Shown here: positions 41,391 to 54,300 of the stretch, piece after piece
Layout: every line of letters begins with the position of its first letter
Position numbering within the stretch: the stretch's first letter is position 1
Source: Caenorhabditis elegans
Taxonomy: Eukaryota > Nematoda > Chromadorea > Rhabditida > Rhabditidae
Length of the DNA stretch: 64,000 bases
Assembly (NCBI RefSeq): GCF_000002985.6
Contig: NC_003280.10
Coordinates: 3,344,501-3,408,500 of the forward strand
Direction of reading: 5' to 3'
The notes under the pieces: generated by a model
What the model saw: the letters and a program-made list of their open reading frames with translations, nothing else
Told to the model about the DNA's origin: nothing
Databases searched by the model: none
Made by a program: the position numbers and the translations under genes

Positions 41391-42702
41391 GATGGGGAGC
41401 TGAAAATGTTAGTGAAATTAGAAGGCAAACAAAGCAACAAAAAATAAGAATGAGGGAATAGTAGGGGCATATGAACTGCCACCATCTACCTCTCGTCTAC
41501 GTCTCCACTACTACAGGAGCCTCTAGTCTCTACGAAGCTCGTCGCCCGGAGGCAGGCAGTCTTTAAATGACTGTATTCTCTTTGGGCGGGAGGGGGGGAA
41601 GGGGGGCGCATGGGCCGGTGGGGGCTGGAGAAATTGGGAAAGCAATAGGAAGAGAAATCTATGTTATCAAAATTGTTTAAATGGGAATTTTTTTTGAACG
41701 TAGATGCCAAAAATGGGATCATATGAACGAATTTTGTAATGAAATGTTTCAAAAACTGTTCAAAAATTCGCAAAAATTACATTGATTTTGGCTTAAATCT
41801 TGATTTAAATGTACCTTTATCGACGAAATAGAATGAAATAAACTACCAAAAAGACAATTTTGAGCAGATGTGACACGGAAAAGTAGGCAAAATTCAAGAT
41901 TAAAAAGGCCAAAATCAGTGTAAAAGTTTTGAGCAATTTGTTCATTTGAGCCCATTTTAGGCCTACACGTTCAAAATGTCCAAACCGTCACTCTATTTGA
42001 AAGCATAAACAATACAAGAAAAGGTTGCAAATGGGGGGCTGCACAGCGAGAGGGAAAGGAGGATGCCTTTCTGAAATTAGTCACTGTCCCCCTTCCTCCT
42101 CCTGCGTCTCTCCTATCACTTGCATCTCTTATCTATCTGTCGGTTATCTGTCGGAGAAAGCTCGTATGGTGGGGCATCCTATTTGGTGGAGGGGGGGACT
42201 GCTGCCATTTCCATGAGTCATCCGCGGGAGGAGGGAGCACGGTCCACGCTTGGTGGGGGAATGATGAAGCATTTAAATGGATTCAGTGTGCCGCGAATAT
42301 GTAGAGAGGAATAATATTTCTCCTATCTTTTGATTTTATAGTTTTTGTCTTCCACCACACTATATTCCATGCCCGGTCAAAAAAAAAAACTGCCAAATTT
42401 TTCAACATTTCAAAATTTTGTCAAGTCGCTCTAACTCTAACTGCTTGTCACGCAAAGATAACAGTTTGATAATCAAAGTTTGAACCTTCATTTTCAGACT
42501 AGTGTCTTCCAATATTTGGTCAATCTTGAAGCCTAAGTCTAAGCCTAAGCCTAAGCCTTAGCGTCAGCGTATGCGTAAGCCTAAGCCTAAGCCAAAGCCT
42601 CGACCTCCGCCTGATTGCGAGTAGTTGGATCGTAGTCAATGAGTTTAATCAAAATTTATTCACATGTAAAACTTCCAATTAACAACAAAAAAAAAACATT
42701 AA
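41391..42702. other. Spacer upstream of theta; TTAGGC tract
   Basis: Contains CT-rich promoter-like DNA (41480-41530, 42085-42130) and G-rich stretches (41585-41625, 42170-42270, partly GGGGGG). A degenerate TTAGGC tract in reverse orientation (GCCTAA units) lies at about 42525-42605. ORFs here have no recognisable domain. Confidence 0.5.
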
Positions 42703-43096
42703 TCAATTATTAAAAATGCCTCGTTCCATCTCGACCACCTCAATCCTGTCCTCTAAATTAGCCAAATCCTCATAAAAATTTTCAAGCCTCAAATCAAACT
42801 CTTCTTCTCCGACTCTTTGCATCAAAATATTCAAGTCCTGCTGAATATCCTCATAAGCATTCCAGAGGTCATCCATTTCTTGCTCGGCGAGCACCGGTGG
42901 TACATAAGCCCCGTCAAGTATATCATTTACCTCGGCGAGAATTTCTTGATTTCCTCGGATAATTGGGTGTTGCAGCTAGGAAAAAACATCAAGTTATGCA
43001 AAACTTTCAAAACAATAACCGTAAAAAACTCACCAAGTTTCCGAGTTCTTGAAACAATCCATCCAAATATCCTGCATCAATCTGCATAAAAGCCAT
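42703..43096 (-). CDS. Small coiled-coil protein iota
   Basis: Two exons, 43096-43035 (MAFMQIDAGYLDGLFQELGN) and 42975-42703, phase-0 junction (TTG|CTG). About 111 aa, acidic, helical throughout (QEILAEVNDILDG, EMDDLWNAYEDIQQDLNILM), ending LANLEDRIEVVEMERG.. A coiled coil is likely. The family is not recognised. The C-terminal LEDRIE pattern is shared with theta. The upstream region has CTGCGTCTCTCC at about 43207, some 110 bp before the start. Confidence 0.65.
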
Positions 43097-43779
43097 TTTC
43101 TCTGAAATTATTATGAAAATTAGAAATTTTTAGTTAAAAAAAAATCAACAACCAAAAAGTCGATAAACTCTCCTGTCACGTTGAATACAGATCTAGTTCT
43201 CTCTCATTTCTCTGCGTCTCTCCCCTTTCAATACTATTTCCGACGGAGCACACCTGCCCTGAAAATGTTCCTACTTGATTTGGTCTGTGGGATGCCGATG
43301 TTTGACCTCTAGAAAATGTGGGAAATGGATTTTAGAATGAAGTAATTCAAACTTTACAGTGTAGAATTGACGTAACGTCACATGTTTTATAATAAATTAA
43401 AAATTTTGGACAATGTTTTGGAGATCAAGATGCAATGGCTCATCTAGCAACAATCATGTAAGACGTTCTAAACTTGTGCCTGCCTTGAAGGCGACCTGCG
43501 CCTTTTCGGAACTTTCGTACTTTTCGTACTTTCTTTTCGTACTTTTCGGAAGCATGCCTACCACAGCACCCCCGTAAGCCGCGGAACCCGAGACATGTTG
43601 GCCGCTGCAAAAACGGCAGGCCCATAGGCACTTTATCTCAACTTTACCAACCATTTTACCACCCTATGTACCGTATGTCTTATGCTTAGATGCCTACCTC
43701 ATGCCTACTTTACACCTTCTTGCCTTGACTAATCTATAAAGACTAAACACAAAAAATAATTTTCATCCAAAAAAGCTAC
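43097..43779. other. Spacer between iota and the M13 peptidase array
   Basis: Contains a CTTTTCGTACTTTTCG short repeat (43495-43555) and TGCCTAC-type units (43680-43725). ORFs at 43440-43654 lie in repeats and are not supported. Confidence 0.5.
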
Positions 43780-46700
43780 TCAAAAAAGTTCACACTTCTT
43801 CTCCGGGTTCATTGGTGATCCGACTGGACAATTGAAAGTCTCCGCAAACGGTTTCCAATTGGAAACAACTCCATTGATACGGAAACTATGAGTGGGATGA
43901 GTTGCCTTCTCCAATCTCCGCGGTTTTTGCTTTTCGGGGATCTCGTTCCCAAAAAATTTCTGAAAAAACATTGATGTACTGAAAAAAAAAACAATTTTGA
44001 GAACCAGTGCGCGAATGTAGAAAAAGAGCTTATCAACATTGAAATCTTGAAAACCAATCAGTCTTGGCTGTTTCGAAAGATCAAGCTTCTTGTAAGCCTT
44101 CCAGGCGACCTCTGCGCCGAAGCCATCCGCTATAAGTTCGTGTTTGACTTTTGAGCCAGTCAGCTGAAAATTTTCCTTTGGCTGAAGTCGCTGATGAACT
44201 CTTACATTTTTCCCAAGCTCCGGATCATCATATGCATTGTACTGCTCCACAAGGCACCCAACTTTCTTCTTGTACAACTTTTTATTCTCATCAGTCCACC
44301 AATTGTTTCTCATTCCATTTTCATCGTATTCGCCCCCACGTGTGTCAAAACCGTGGCCCATTTCATGCCCGATAACCATCCCAATGGTCGCCAGTTTTGC
44401 ATAGTCTGGGTAGGTGGAGTCAAAATGAGGCGTGGACATATACGGGGCAAACATTTCTGAAATGAGGATCCTATGAGATGTCTGCTGCTTCCAAAGAGGA
44501 ACATTGCTAGATCTAAAGCAGCCGACACATCTCGGGGGGCTAACTTACGCATCAAATTCTCATGCGGAACGTACATCGCATTGACCTGAAGCAACGCGCG
44601 TTTTAAATTCAACTCTGATTCTCCGGACACGTATGCCATCCTGAGCTCCAAATTGAATCTCTTGATTTTTTGGAGCAAAGTGATGAAAGAGTCGGCTGGA
44701 GATGTATCTATCTGAAAATTTAATAAATATTTAGGAAGCTTTAAATTCTCCTCGCACATTTTCAAAAAGCTTATCCAAAGTTCCGGGAGGTGTAAATTCC
44801 TGCGGGTATCCGACAATTTTCTTCATCGCTTCCACTTTCCGAATTGCAGACTTCTTGGTGGACTCGTGGAGCCACGTGGATTCTTGAATCATTTCTATGA
44901 AATTTTTCTTGGTGTCATCTATCATATCAGACACGATTTGAAGATTCTCCTTATCGAAATAATTTTGGTAGTAGACACGAAACGCCGCATAGTCCAACTT
45001 TTCCATAACAATCTGAGTTTTAAAATTTTTGAATATCTAACTTTAAATTTCAAATACCTCTTCACACAGCGCCGTTGAATTTTTCTTGATAAATTCTTCT
45101 ACAGATTCTGTCAGAAACTTCAAAACCAAATAGTTTGCCAATACATTCGGAGGAGTTTTTTTAATGATAGTTTCCAGCTGAAAATTTCTGAAGTTGAGAG
45201 CTTTAACAGGGATTTAAAAACAACTTACATTTCTCTTTTCACCGAAAAAAATAGAATATTCAAATGGAACCGTTCTGTTGGTGAGCTCTTTAGCATTTGC
45301 TCCTTTTTCGAATTTTTCGGGTTTATGAATGATTTTATAAGCCGCTCGAAGTCAATACTTGGTACAAATGTTTTCAAAGTGTCCAGAGTTTTTGGCTGAT
45401 TTTCGTCTACTGGATTGTCTTTGAATATCTGAAAAACCAGAATTTTTGTGCTCCGGTGCTCTGGTGCTCGAAAAATTTACAGTTTTCTTGAGCTCCACGT
45501 CCAATTTCTCGACTTCCTTTGCATAGTCCGAAACCAGGTCGTCGTCCAGATCATGATAATTGGCATCGGAAAGGCTAAAGAGCATCTGATATTTGATTTT
45601 AAAAATTTACTGTTTAATGACAGTGACATAAATACCTTTTCAATACTATCCGTTGTGAGCAGAGGCTTTCTCATTTGAGAGATCTCAAAAAAGCCGAAAT
45701 TCGTGAATCCAATTTCAGCGATTTTCAAGAGCATATCTGTAATTATGTTGTAAAAAAAAATAATAAGAGCCTTGATACCATTCAAATTGAACTTTGATGC
45801 ATCCCATGTGCCGTTCAGAAGTGGGCAGGAACCAATTGACTGGATTTTGTTGAAAATTAGTTGGTAGGCTTCTTCATGATCATCGTTGTCCTGGAATGAG
45901 GAATAATACTGGCAGTCAATTTTGTTGTCGAGTTGGTGAGCCCGTGACATGTCGGCTGCTTGCCCAACTTCTTAGTCGGCTGCATTCCAAATCTGCACAC
46001 ACGTAATTATTAGCAGCCGACACTCCACTAGACATTTTTTATGGTTGCTGACGTAGCATCTACGAAATTTTAGACACTTCAAGTAAGCTATGACTAAATA
46101 AAAGCCGCGATATGTCGGTTGCTTTTTCTACTCTCCGTCCTGAAGATGTTCACTGGCAGCAGACACCTTCCGGGCCGAAAAGCTGATTTAATACCGGCTG
46201 GTTGTTCCACTGACTTTTCCAGTGTCAAATAATAGCTCAAAATCTGTCGGCTTCTTATTGGATCCTTTCGCTAATGCGTTATATTTCAAGCAGCCGACAG
46301 CTCGCGAGACAAATATTTTGGATTTTAGTATCCTGGAGCATACTCGTAAAATGTCGGCTGCTATCTTATTTTTCGTTCAAATAGGCTTGAGTTGCAGCCG
46401 GCATTTCCCGGGTCACTCGAAACAAACCAGCGACTGACACTTCACAGGTACCAACCCCGACCCTAACACTCACCACAGTAGCATACTGCTCACACTTCCG
46501 ATACAAAAGCCGCAAAGTATTCTCCGATTTCGACGTGGAAGTCTCGTTTTTCCTCAGGAACTCTGCAAAAATCGATAATTTCGAAATTGAAATTCAAAAT
46601 TCTACAAACTCTTAATCATCCTTGGAATAAAAATTTTGGAACGATGAACGTTGCTATTAAGGCTGTTTTCTCGGAACTTTCCGCAAGCAGATTTTTCGAA

Positions 46701-47086
46701 ATTTTCACAGGGATCAACGGATATGTCACGGTAGTTGAGCTGAAATTTGATGTATGTTTGGCAGTTTCTCTGTCTGTCCGGGGACATACCAGTTGATGAG
46801 CAAGTGTCACACATTCCGGGGTGTCACAAATCGGGATTGATGGGGGTCTTGAGCTAGAGTTCGGAAGAGTTGAAGTTGTAAGATTCGGAGGCCTTGAAGT
46901 TGTGACTGGAGCTGGAGCCTTCAGAGCTTCCGTATGGCTCGGCAAAATTGGTGGCGGCTGCTCAGACTTCTTATCACTTGATATCGCAATTATTGTGATA
47001 ACCAGTGCAGTCACCCCAGCGATGAAAAATATCAAAGAAGCCATTAGCTGGAACTTTGGCGAAGCAAGTGTATCTTTTATAGCCAT
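43780..47086 (-). CDS. M13 peptidase 1 (neprilysin-like), HExxH intact
   Basis: Multi-exon type II membrane peptidase. Exon 1 (47086-46790) encodes a short cytoplasmic tail (MAIKDTLASPKF), one membrane helix (ASLIFFIAGVTALVITIIAI) and a Pro/Thr/Ser-rich stalk, then CDTPECVTLAHQL. Next exons: 46739-46610 (LNYRDISVDPCENFEKSACG) and 46562-46474. The catalytic exon has VNAMYVPHEN, then VIGHEMGHGFD (HEMGH at 44353-44367). The Glu ligand region reads VKHELIADGFG. The C-terminus ends CPVGSPMNPEKKCELF. M13 enzymes are zinc endopeptidases that cleave small secreted peptides outside the cell. Both His, the Glu and the downstream ExxxD are present, so it is predicted active. Introns hold GCAGCCGACA-type repeats (45940-46440). 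Start chosen at the ATG after a TTTCAG. Confidence 0.88.
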
Positions 47087-47535
47087 TTTCCTGAAAATTT
47101 GAAACATCTTTTTAGTATAGGCACAAGAATTTCGCGGTAGGCAGGCATGTACACTTGCCTGCCTACGATGACAATTTCAAACTTAAAAAATTACCTGCTA
47201 AATAATGAGAAATTGAACAAGACTAAATGGAAATGAATATTTTTGAATAATTTTTTTTTTGATTAAAAAATAGTCAATATTTTCACGGAGATTTTTATAA
47301 AATAATTTTTAAAAATTTTCCCAAACAATTTAAACAGATACGGATGTGCACAAACTTGCGGTCAACCTTTGGAAAACGAGGCGACTAAATTAATGCCAGC
47401 TGCCTGCCTACATACCTAAAACCTGCCTGACTGACCAGTTTACTTACACTTTGAATTTTTCACCTATCCATGCTCTTCAAAACGTCTAAAATTGAAAACG
47501 TAATAACATTTATTACCCCAGAAAATCAAAACGTT
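47087..47535. other. Spacer between M13 genes 1 and 2
   Basis: AT-rich with TGCCTGCCTAC-type units at 47140-47170 and 47385-47440. No gene. Confidence 0.5.
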
Positions 47536-50500
47536 TCAGAAAAAAGTGCACTTGGTCTTTGAATTCATGTTCTGATTAGAAGAACAACCAAAAGCTTTGG
47601 CGAATTGTGGCATGTTCTTGAATGCTTCATTGACACGAGTCGAGTAATGTTGGCGAGCATCTTTGGCGGTTAGTTCACCGGTTGAACCACCCGGGGGACG
47701 GCAGAAGTACTAAAAATACTTTTAAAAAATTAATTCCTTTTTTTTTAACCCTTACCAAAGCTTGAAGGTGAAAGAAAATCTGCTCCATCGTCATACTCTC
47801 ATATCCACGAATCTTCTCTACTATCGTCCCATTCATTTCCTTTTCCCATTTCTTCAAAGCCATAAAAGACGCTTCATGTCCAACATGGTCAGCGAGCATC
47901 TCGTTCAGAAAACGAGTTCCAGTGATCTTTTTACGCCAACATTTCACGTTATTGTCAAATCTCTTCAAGCTCTCCGACTTCAGCCAATTCTCAGTGTGGC
48001 CCTTCTCATCCTTCCGAATCCTCACTGAATCCAAGGAGCGGCCCAGCTCTCGGCTAATGATGAATCCCATGAAGAAAATGTTCACGTAGTTAGGGTAAGA
48101 GGTATCAAAGTAAGGGCCATCAATGATCGGAGCAATGATTACTGCAAGTTTACTATATTCAGATTATATAAAAGAAAACTACCCACTCAAATCATTGGTC
48201 GCTTGCTCATAATGAGCACTTCCCCACATCCCTTTATCAGTTGGATCCAGATCTCCACCAAGATACTCTATAAGTTGTTCGGAACGGAATCGGCGTAGCT
48301 TTTGAATGATTTTGTGCAAGGAGTCAGAATACGTCAGGTTGAGCTGAAAATTGTCAACTTTCGTTTTCACAAAGCTCCCCATACCTTTTCGAAGTTTTGA
48401 TTCAAAATTTCCAGCGGATATTTAGTAACAACTAGGATATCCTGAACTTTTCGAATGAGTTTTCTTCTTTCCTTTTCCTCAAAAACAAGGTGCCCTAAAA
48501 TAATAAATGTAAGCTCAGCGGAGAAAAAGCATTAAAACAACCTTTATCCAATGAAGAACCCTCGCTTATCATTTCCACTACATGTTTCTTCAGATCCTTA
48601 GCCATCTCGACCATCACTCCCTGATCCTCCTCATCGACAAAATCCTGTGAGAGCACTTGAAGTGAGCCACGAGGGAGCAGATCGATTAGAGTCTGAAAAC
48701 TGTCATTTTCAGGCGTTGCCTGCTCAGGACTCAGGTGCCTATTTTATGACTACAACATGCGTGCCTACTTCATGTCAATCTATGCACACATTCATACCTC
48801 ATTTCTGCCTTGCGACGTGCCGCCTACCTTTCGCCTTCCTATGTTCACGCCTGCCTATTTACCTAAAACCTATCTGCAAACCTGCGTGCCTCCTTATGCC
48901 TGCCTACATATCCTTTTTACTTACGCCTATCGTTTGCCTTCCTATGTTCATGCCTGCCTACACACATAACACCTGCCTGTTGGACCGTTTTAATTACATC
49001 TTCAGCGCCTCGCCTAACCACGAGCCTATTTCATGCCTACAACATGCATTCCTTATGCTGGCCTATATGCCTACTTCATGCCTATCTGCGGACCTCATAT
49101 CTGCCTGCTTGCCTGCCTACATGCCTAAAACCTGCCTGGATACTCTTCTTACTTACATGTTCACTGTGTTTCGCCCCGCTTGTCAAATCAAAAGTGACTG
49201 CATCAATGAAATGAAAGATCAAATAATTTGCCAACGTTCTCTTATGTGTCTGTTGAATAATCGCGTCCAGCTGTAAAATAAGGATTATCAAAGATTCCGT
49301 ATTAAACTAAATTACATTTTTGCCAAAAAATGATGAACTATTTGTGATCAGGATTCCTGACTGAATACGACGGACCAGGCCTGAGCTAGTCGACATTGGA
49401 GCCATTTTTTGAACAAGAGCTGATATATTTACACTTAGAGTTGAAGCATTATATCTGATATATTTGACTGAAGTTCCTTCTAGAGACATATGTCTCAATT
49501 GACTTTTAAATTCAGAATACTCCCTTAAATATTTTGATAATTTCTGGCGATCTGCTTGGACCCCATTAGCCTCGAGAATTTCCAAAATTATCTGAAAATT
49601 TTCTATATTCCAGCTTCAATATTTCAAAAAGTTCACCTTTTCCAGCTGATTTCCTTGTTTCTGCTCACTCGGAGCAATAACCGGAAACTGGCCAAACGCA
49701 AGTTGTCTGAACTCGAGCTTGAAGAGTCCAAAATCGGTGAATCCAAGTTCAACCAGGCTTAGGAGATAGTCTGAAAAATTGTTGTTCAGCCTATGTTAAG
49801 CCTTCCTGTCTAGCTGTCTTACCATTCAAATTAAACATGACATCTACCCAGTCGCTTTTCAACACAGGCCATGGCCCAATCTTTTCGATATCCTTGAAAA
49901 TGTCCAGATAGGTTTTATTCTGTAAGTATTAGTTGTAATCGAAAAATATTCAATTTGAAATAAAAACCTGTGAAAACTTGTTACATTTCCCAAACATCAG
50001 TCTGATAGCAGGCTCGAATTTGGAAGTGATGGATGACTCGTTCCTTCGCAAAAATTCTGAATTTTTCCAATAATTTCTAATCAGGCCGAGCACGGCAAAT
50101 TTCAAAAAAGTGGGAAAATTTACCTCTGACAATTCTCTTGACAACTTCCTTTTTCTTGGCATCCCTGTGCTTATCCAGTGCCTGATGATGTTTGTACTTT
50201 CCACAAGTAGCTTTATAAAAATTGTGGCACTTGGAAACTGATGTATCCTGATATGCACTCTGAAATATTTTTGGTACCCGCCAGATGTCGGACGCTCGCT
50301 ACTTACAAGTTCAAAAGCAAGGGTGATGCACTGTGGAGATTCACATAAAGATGGTTTTTCGTCTTGCCGTGCACCAATAAACAGTAGCAGCCAGAAAAGT
50401 ATTATCAATATGACAGGGTACACGCAGTTTATGATTCGATCTTTTATATTTGCTGTTTTCTCGTCAGCACTAAACTTTTCTGCTTTTTTTCTTTCTTTTT

Positions 50501-51033
50501 CCTTTTCTTTTCTTTTATTTTTCTTCTCCATGTTCTGAAACAGATTAGAATTTGCGGAAATAGAATTGACTTGAACTTACCTGTTTTGCCGGAATTACGG
50601 GATTTGCCGGATTTACCGGATTTGCCGGAATTACGGGATTTGCCGGAATTACTGGATTTGCCGGAATTACCGGATTTGCCGGAATTACTGGATTTGCCGG
50701 ATTTGCTGGATTTCCCTGATTTCCTGGGTTTGCCGGAATAACCGAAACTCCTTGATTTCCTAGATTTGCCGGAACTTTCTGATTCGGTGGATTTTCCTGA
50801 TTTGCCGGAATTGCCGGATTCGCTTGAATTGCCGGATTAGGTGGATTTCCTGGATTATTCGGAATTCCTGGATTTCCCGCACCTTCCTGATTCGGCAGAT
50901 TTTCATGATTCGGCGATTTTTCCTGATTCGCCAGATTCTCCGGATTTGCCGGATTTGCCAGATTTGCCGGATTTGCCAGATTTGGCGGATTTGGCGGATT
51001 TGCCGGATTTGCCGGAATTTCCTGATTTGCCAT
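47536..51033 (-). CDS. M13-family pseudo-peptidase 2 with NPA-repeat tail
   Basis: M13 homolog whose zinc motif HExxH is replaced by RELGR (48038-48052; context GFIISRELGRSLD). Both His ligands are lost, while the ligand-helix Glu (LNEMLADHVGHEA) survives. It is thus predicted to be catalytically dead but folded. Exon 1 (51033 to about 50582) encodes MANQEI followed by about 145 residues of Asn-Pro-Ala repeats (NPANPVIPANPVIPANPV). It splices in frame (CAG|AAC) to NMEKKNKRKEKEKERKK, a membrane helix (YPVILIILFWLLLFIGA) and the stalk CESPQCITLAFEL. The C-terminus ends SKTKCTFF. The repeat tail would be cytoplasmic. A shorter start at the second exon (Met at 50531) is possible. It is a close paralog of gene 3, which lacks the repeat. 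Confidence 0.82.
48715..49160. repeat. TGCCTGCCTAC minisatellite in an intron of M13 gene 2
   Basis: About 450 bp of degenerate TGCCTACTTCATGCCTAC-like units. Related patches occur at 35350, 43680, 47140, 52800-53110, 53810-53960 and 54970-55230. It produces Cys/Pro/Ala-rich spurious ORFs. Confidence 0.8.
50585..51030 (-). repeat. Coding TTTGCCGGA-type repeat (NPA repeat exon)
   Basis: Tandem 9- and 18-bp units (TTTGCCGGATTTGCCGG on plus) that encode Asn-Pro-Ala on the minus strand. The unit resembles the non-coding TTTGCCGG arrays elsewhere in the window, but the period here is a strict multiple of three and the frame is open for about 150 codons. Confidence 0.85.
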
Positions 51034-51343
51034 AAGATCACTTTTTCGTAAATTTGAACAACGTGTCCGATAATTTGTATCGATTTTTGAAATAAAATTT
51101 TTTTTGGAGAATAGACGCAGAGTGGGAACGTGGAAAATGGCAAAAACTTTTGAAAAAATCTAGATTTTTACGTGTAAATTCAACTTTTTTTTTAATTTAA
51201 AAATTGTCTTTTAGTTGACACGCGGCGCGGTCGCGTCGCGGTTGAAATTTTCCTGTGCAAAAATCGACTCGACAACATGATAAACTTTCAAAATTTCAAA
51301 TCAAATTTATTACCACAGCACCACAAAAAAAACCCAAAAACTT
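51034..51343. promoter_or_regulatory. 5' flank of M13 gene 2
   Basis: The segment ACGTGTCCGATAATTTGTAT with TTTTTTTGGAGAATAG (51060-51110) recurs upstream of M13 gene 3 (54785-54845), so the two genes share a duplicated promoter. Confidence 0.5.
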
Positions 51344-54300
51344 TCAGAACATGCTACATTTGTTCTGCGGATTCATATCATCATCAGATGCACATTCGAA
51401 TGCCAACGCGAATTGTGGCATGTTCTTGAATGCTCCATTGACACGGAACGAGTAATGTTGATGATGCTCCTGGTAGGATAGCCAATCAGTCGAGCCACTC
51501 GGCGGACGGCAGAAGTACTGAAAATTTCCTTATTTTCCCAGGTTTCCAAACCCCTGTTTCTTACCAATGCCTGCACATTGAAGAACATCCTTCTCAGCTT
51601 AATAACCTTAAACGTCTCGAGCACCTCTTCGTTCTTTACATCCAACTTCATAAAGGCTCTCCAAGACGCTTCATGTCCGATGAAGTCGGCAAACATCTCG
51701 TTTTGGATATATCTCCCTTCGATTTGGCGGATACCTTTCTAAATTAATAAATCACCACTATAAAACCAGCAAGTAGTACTTACACTTTCCGACTTAAGCG
51801 GATCCGCAGATTTATCATACTTTTCAGCCCAACATTTCAGGTGCTCATCGAATCTTTTCAAGCTCTCCGGCTTCAACCAATTCTCAGTTTGGCCCTTCTC
51901 ATCTTTCCGAATCCTCACTGAATCTAGCGAGCGGCCCAGTTCTCGGCCTAGGATGAATCCCATGAGGAACTGGTTCACGTAGTTAGGGTAGGAGGTATCA
52001 AAATATGGACCATCGATGATCGGAGCAAAGATCGCTGAAATTTTACTAATTTTACTAATCCAAGTTTTACTATTTTAAAAGAAAACTACTCACTCAAATT
52101 ATTGGTTGTCTGATCATAATGAGCACTTCCCCAAACCCTAGTGTCAGTGGGATCCAGATCTCCACCAAGATGCTCTATAAGCTGTTCAGATCGGAGTCGA
52201 CGCAGCTTTTGAATGGTTCTGTATATGGAGTCGGAAGGCGTCAGGTTGAGCTGAAAAACTGCAAGTTTTCAGTTATATTTCTTTTTTCTTATAGAGTTCC
52301 CCCTACCCTTTCGAAATCTCGATCCAAAACTTCCTGTGGATATTCGGTAACAATTCCGATAGCTTTAACTTTTTGAATTAGCTTTTTCTGTTCTTCTGCA
52401 TCAAATACTAGGTGAACTGAAATAAAGTTTGTACAATGGGCCAAAATTGGTTGAAAAATTTACATTTAGTAAAAAATGGCGAGTTGTCAATCATTTCCGT
52501 TATTTTTGTCTTTAGATCTTGAGCCATTTTGACCATATCATCCTGAGCATCCTCGTTGACAAAATTCCGCGAGAGCACTTGAATTGATGCACGGGGGAGC
52601 AAATCGATTAACGTCTAGAAAAACGTATTTAGTTTGATCTTTGAGCTTTGGGGTATCTAATGAAAAATGCGCAGAAGACATCGGTGGGGGTCCGCGGTAG
52701 ACACGCATGTCTTGTGTGCTGCGATGTAGGCGATACAGAAACAAGCAGCCGACACTTTGCGGGTTGCAAATCTTGAATTGTTTTTGGCACATCCATCTTT
52801 ACCTGCCTGCCTACGTGCCTAGCTTATGCCAACTTACGAGCTTGTGGGCATGAAATTGGCATGAAGCAGTCAAGTTTCCCTAGTGTATTTTTTTTTGTAT
52901 ATCATGCCTGTAGGCCTGTCTACAGGCTCACCTTATGCCTGCCTGATAATTGTGTCTCAATTTTTTCCAAGCTTTAGCCTAATTTGTCGAATGAGAACTC
53001 AAGCTTCAAGCTTGCATTGCCTAGGTTTCCACCTACAGGTCTAGTGCATGTTCTGCCTTCGTGCCTATTTATTGCCTACCTACCACACGCCTACCTGACC
53101 AGTTTACCTACCTCTTTACAGGCTTTAGTAGCATTTGCTAAATCAGTGGTCATCACATCAATAAAATGGAATATCAAAAAGTTAGCCAGCGTCCTCTTCG
53201 GTGTCTTCTGAATTATCATCCCCAGCTGGAAAATTATTGTTACCAAAAGCTTGAACTCAAAATTTTCTTACATTATTCTCCTCACCGAAAAATAGTGAAC
53301 TATTTGTGATCAATGTTCTTTGGTTAACATGATTAAAAACGTCTAAGCCGGTACTCTTCAGAGCCATTTGCGTCGTAAGTGATGAAATACCAAGGTTCTC
53401 AACTATCGAACCAGCATAAAGACGATACTCGATATAAGTTTCCTCTTGATAAAACTGAAAAAATTGAAACAATTATAAGCCCTCAACTTTCAGCCAAACC
53501 TCTTTCAAATGATTTTTGAAGTCAGAATAATCCTTCAAATCATCTGAAAGTTCCTTGCGATCTTGTTGAATCCCATTAGCCTTGAGAATTCCCAGAATTG
53601 TCTGAAAATGTTTAATATTTCAGTTTCAATATTTTAAGTGAACCTTCTCCAGTTGATGAATATTTTGTTCTTGCTTACTTGAAACAAAAACCGCAAAATG
53701 CCCAAAAGCGAGCTTCCTAAGTTCGAGTTTGAAAAGTCCAAAGTCGGTGGATCCCAGTTTGACCAATTTTGCGATAACATCTAAATGAAAAGTGCCACTT
53801 TTTAGTCAAGTTCGTTCAGGTGCCTGTGCCTGCCTAGATGCCTGCCTAGGTATTTCTGCAGGTCTAGGTGCATGTGCATGTTTAGTTGCCTGTGCCTAAC
53901 TAGGTGTCCATGCCTGCCTAGGTCCCTGTGCAAGCCTAGGTACATGTGCCTGCCTAACTGTTTTAAAGGCGCAAAAGCCTACAATCGACCGACATCTCAT
54001 GGGTCTTACCATCCAAATTGAACATAGAATCTTTCCAGTTATGTTCCAACACTGGCCATGACCCAATCTTCTTAATATCCTTGAAAATATCCAGATAAGA
54101 AGTATTCTGTAAGTATTTGTATAAGCTTTATCTGTTTTTCTATCACAAATACCCTTGACAACTCGTCACATTTCCCAAAAATCAGCTTGATAGCAGACTC
54201 GGATTCGGAAGTGAAGGTCGACTCGTCCCTTTGCAAAAATCCTGAATTTTTATATAATTTTTTAAAATTAAACTTAAATTTAAGACAAACTCAAACCTCT

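Noticed and set aside
48647-49276. 209-codon plus-strand ORF rich in Cys/Pro/Met
   Set aside because: It is read through the TGCCTGCCTAC minisatellite in an M13 intron, antisense to real exons.
50824-51051. Plus-strand ORFs rich in Ile/Arg/Cys or Asp/Pro/Leu
   Set aside because: Shadows of the minus-strand NPA repeat exon, which alone continues in frame into the membrane segment of M13 gene 2.
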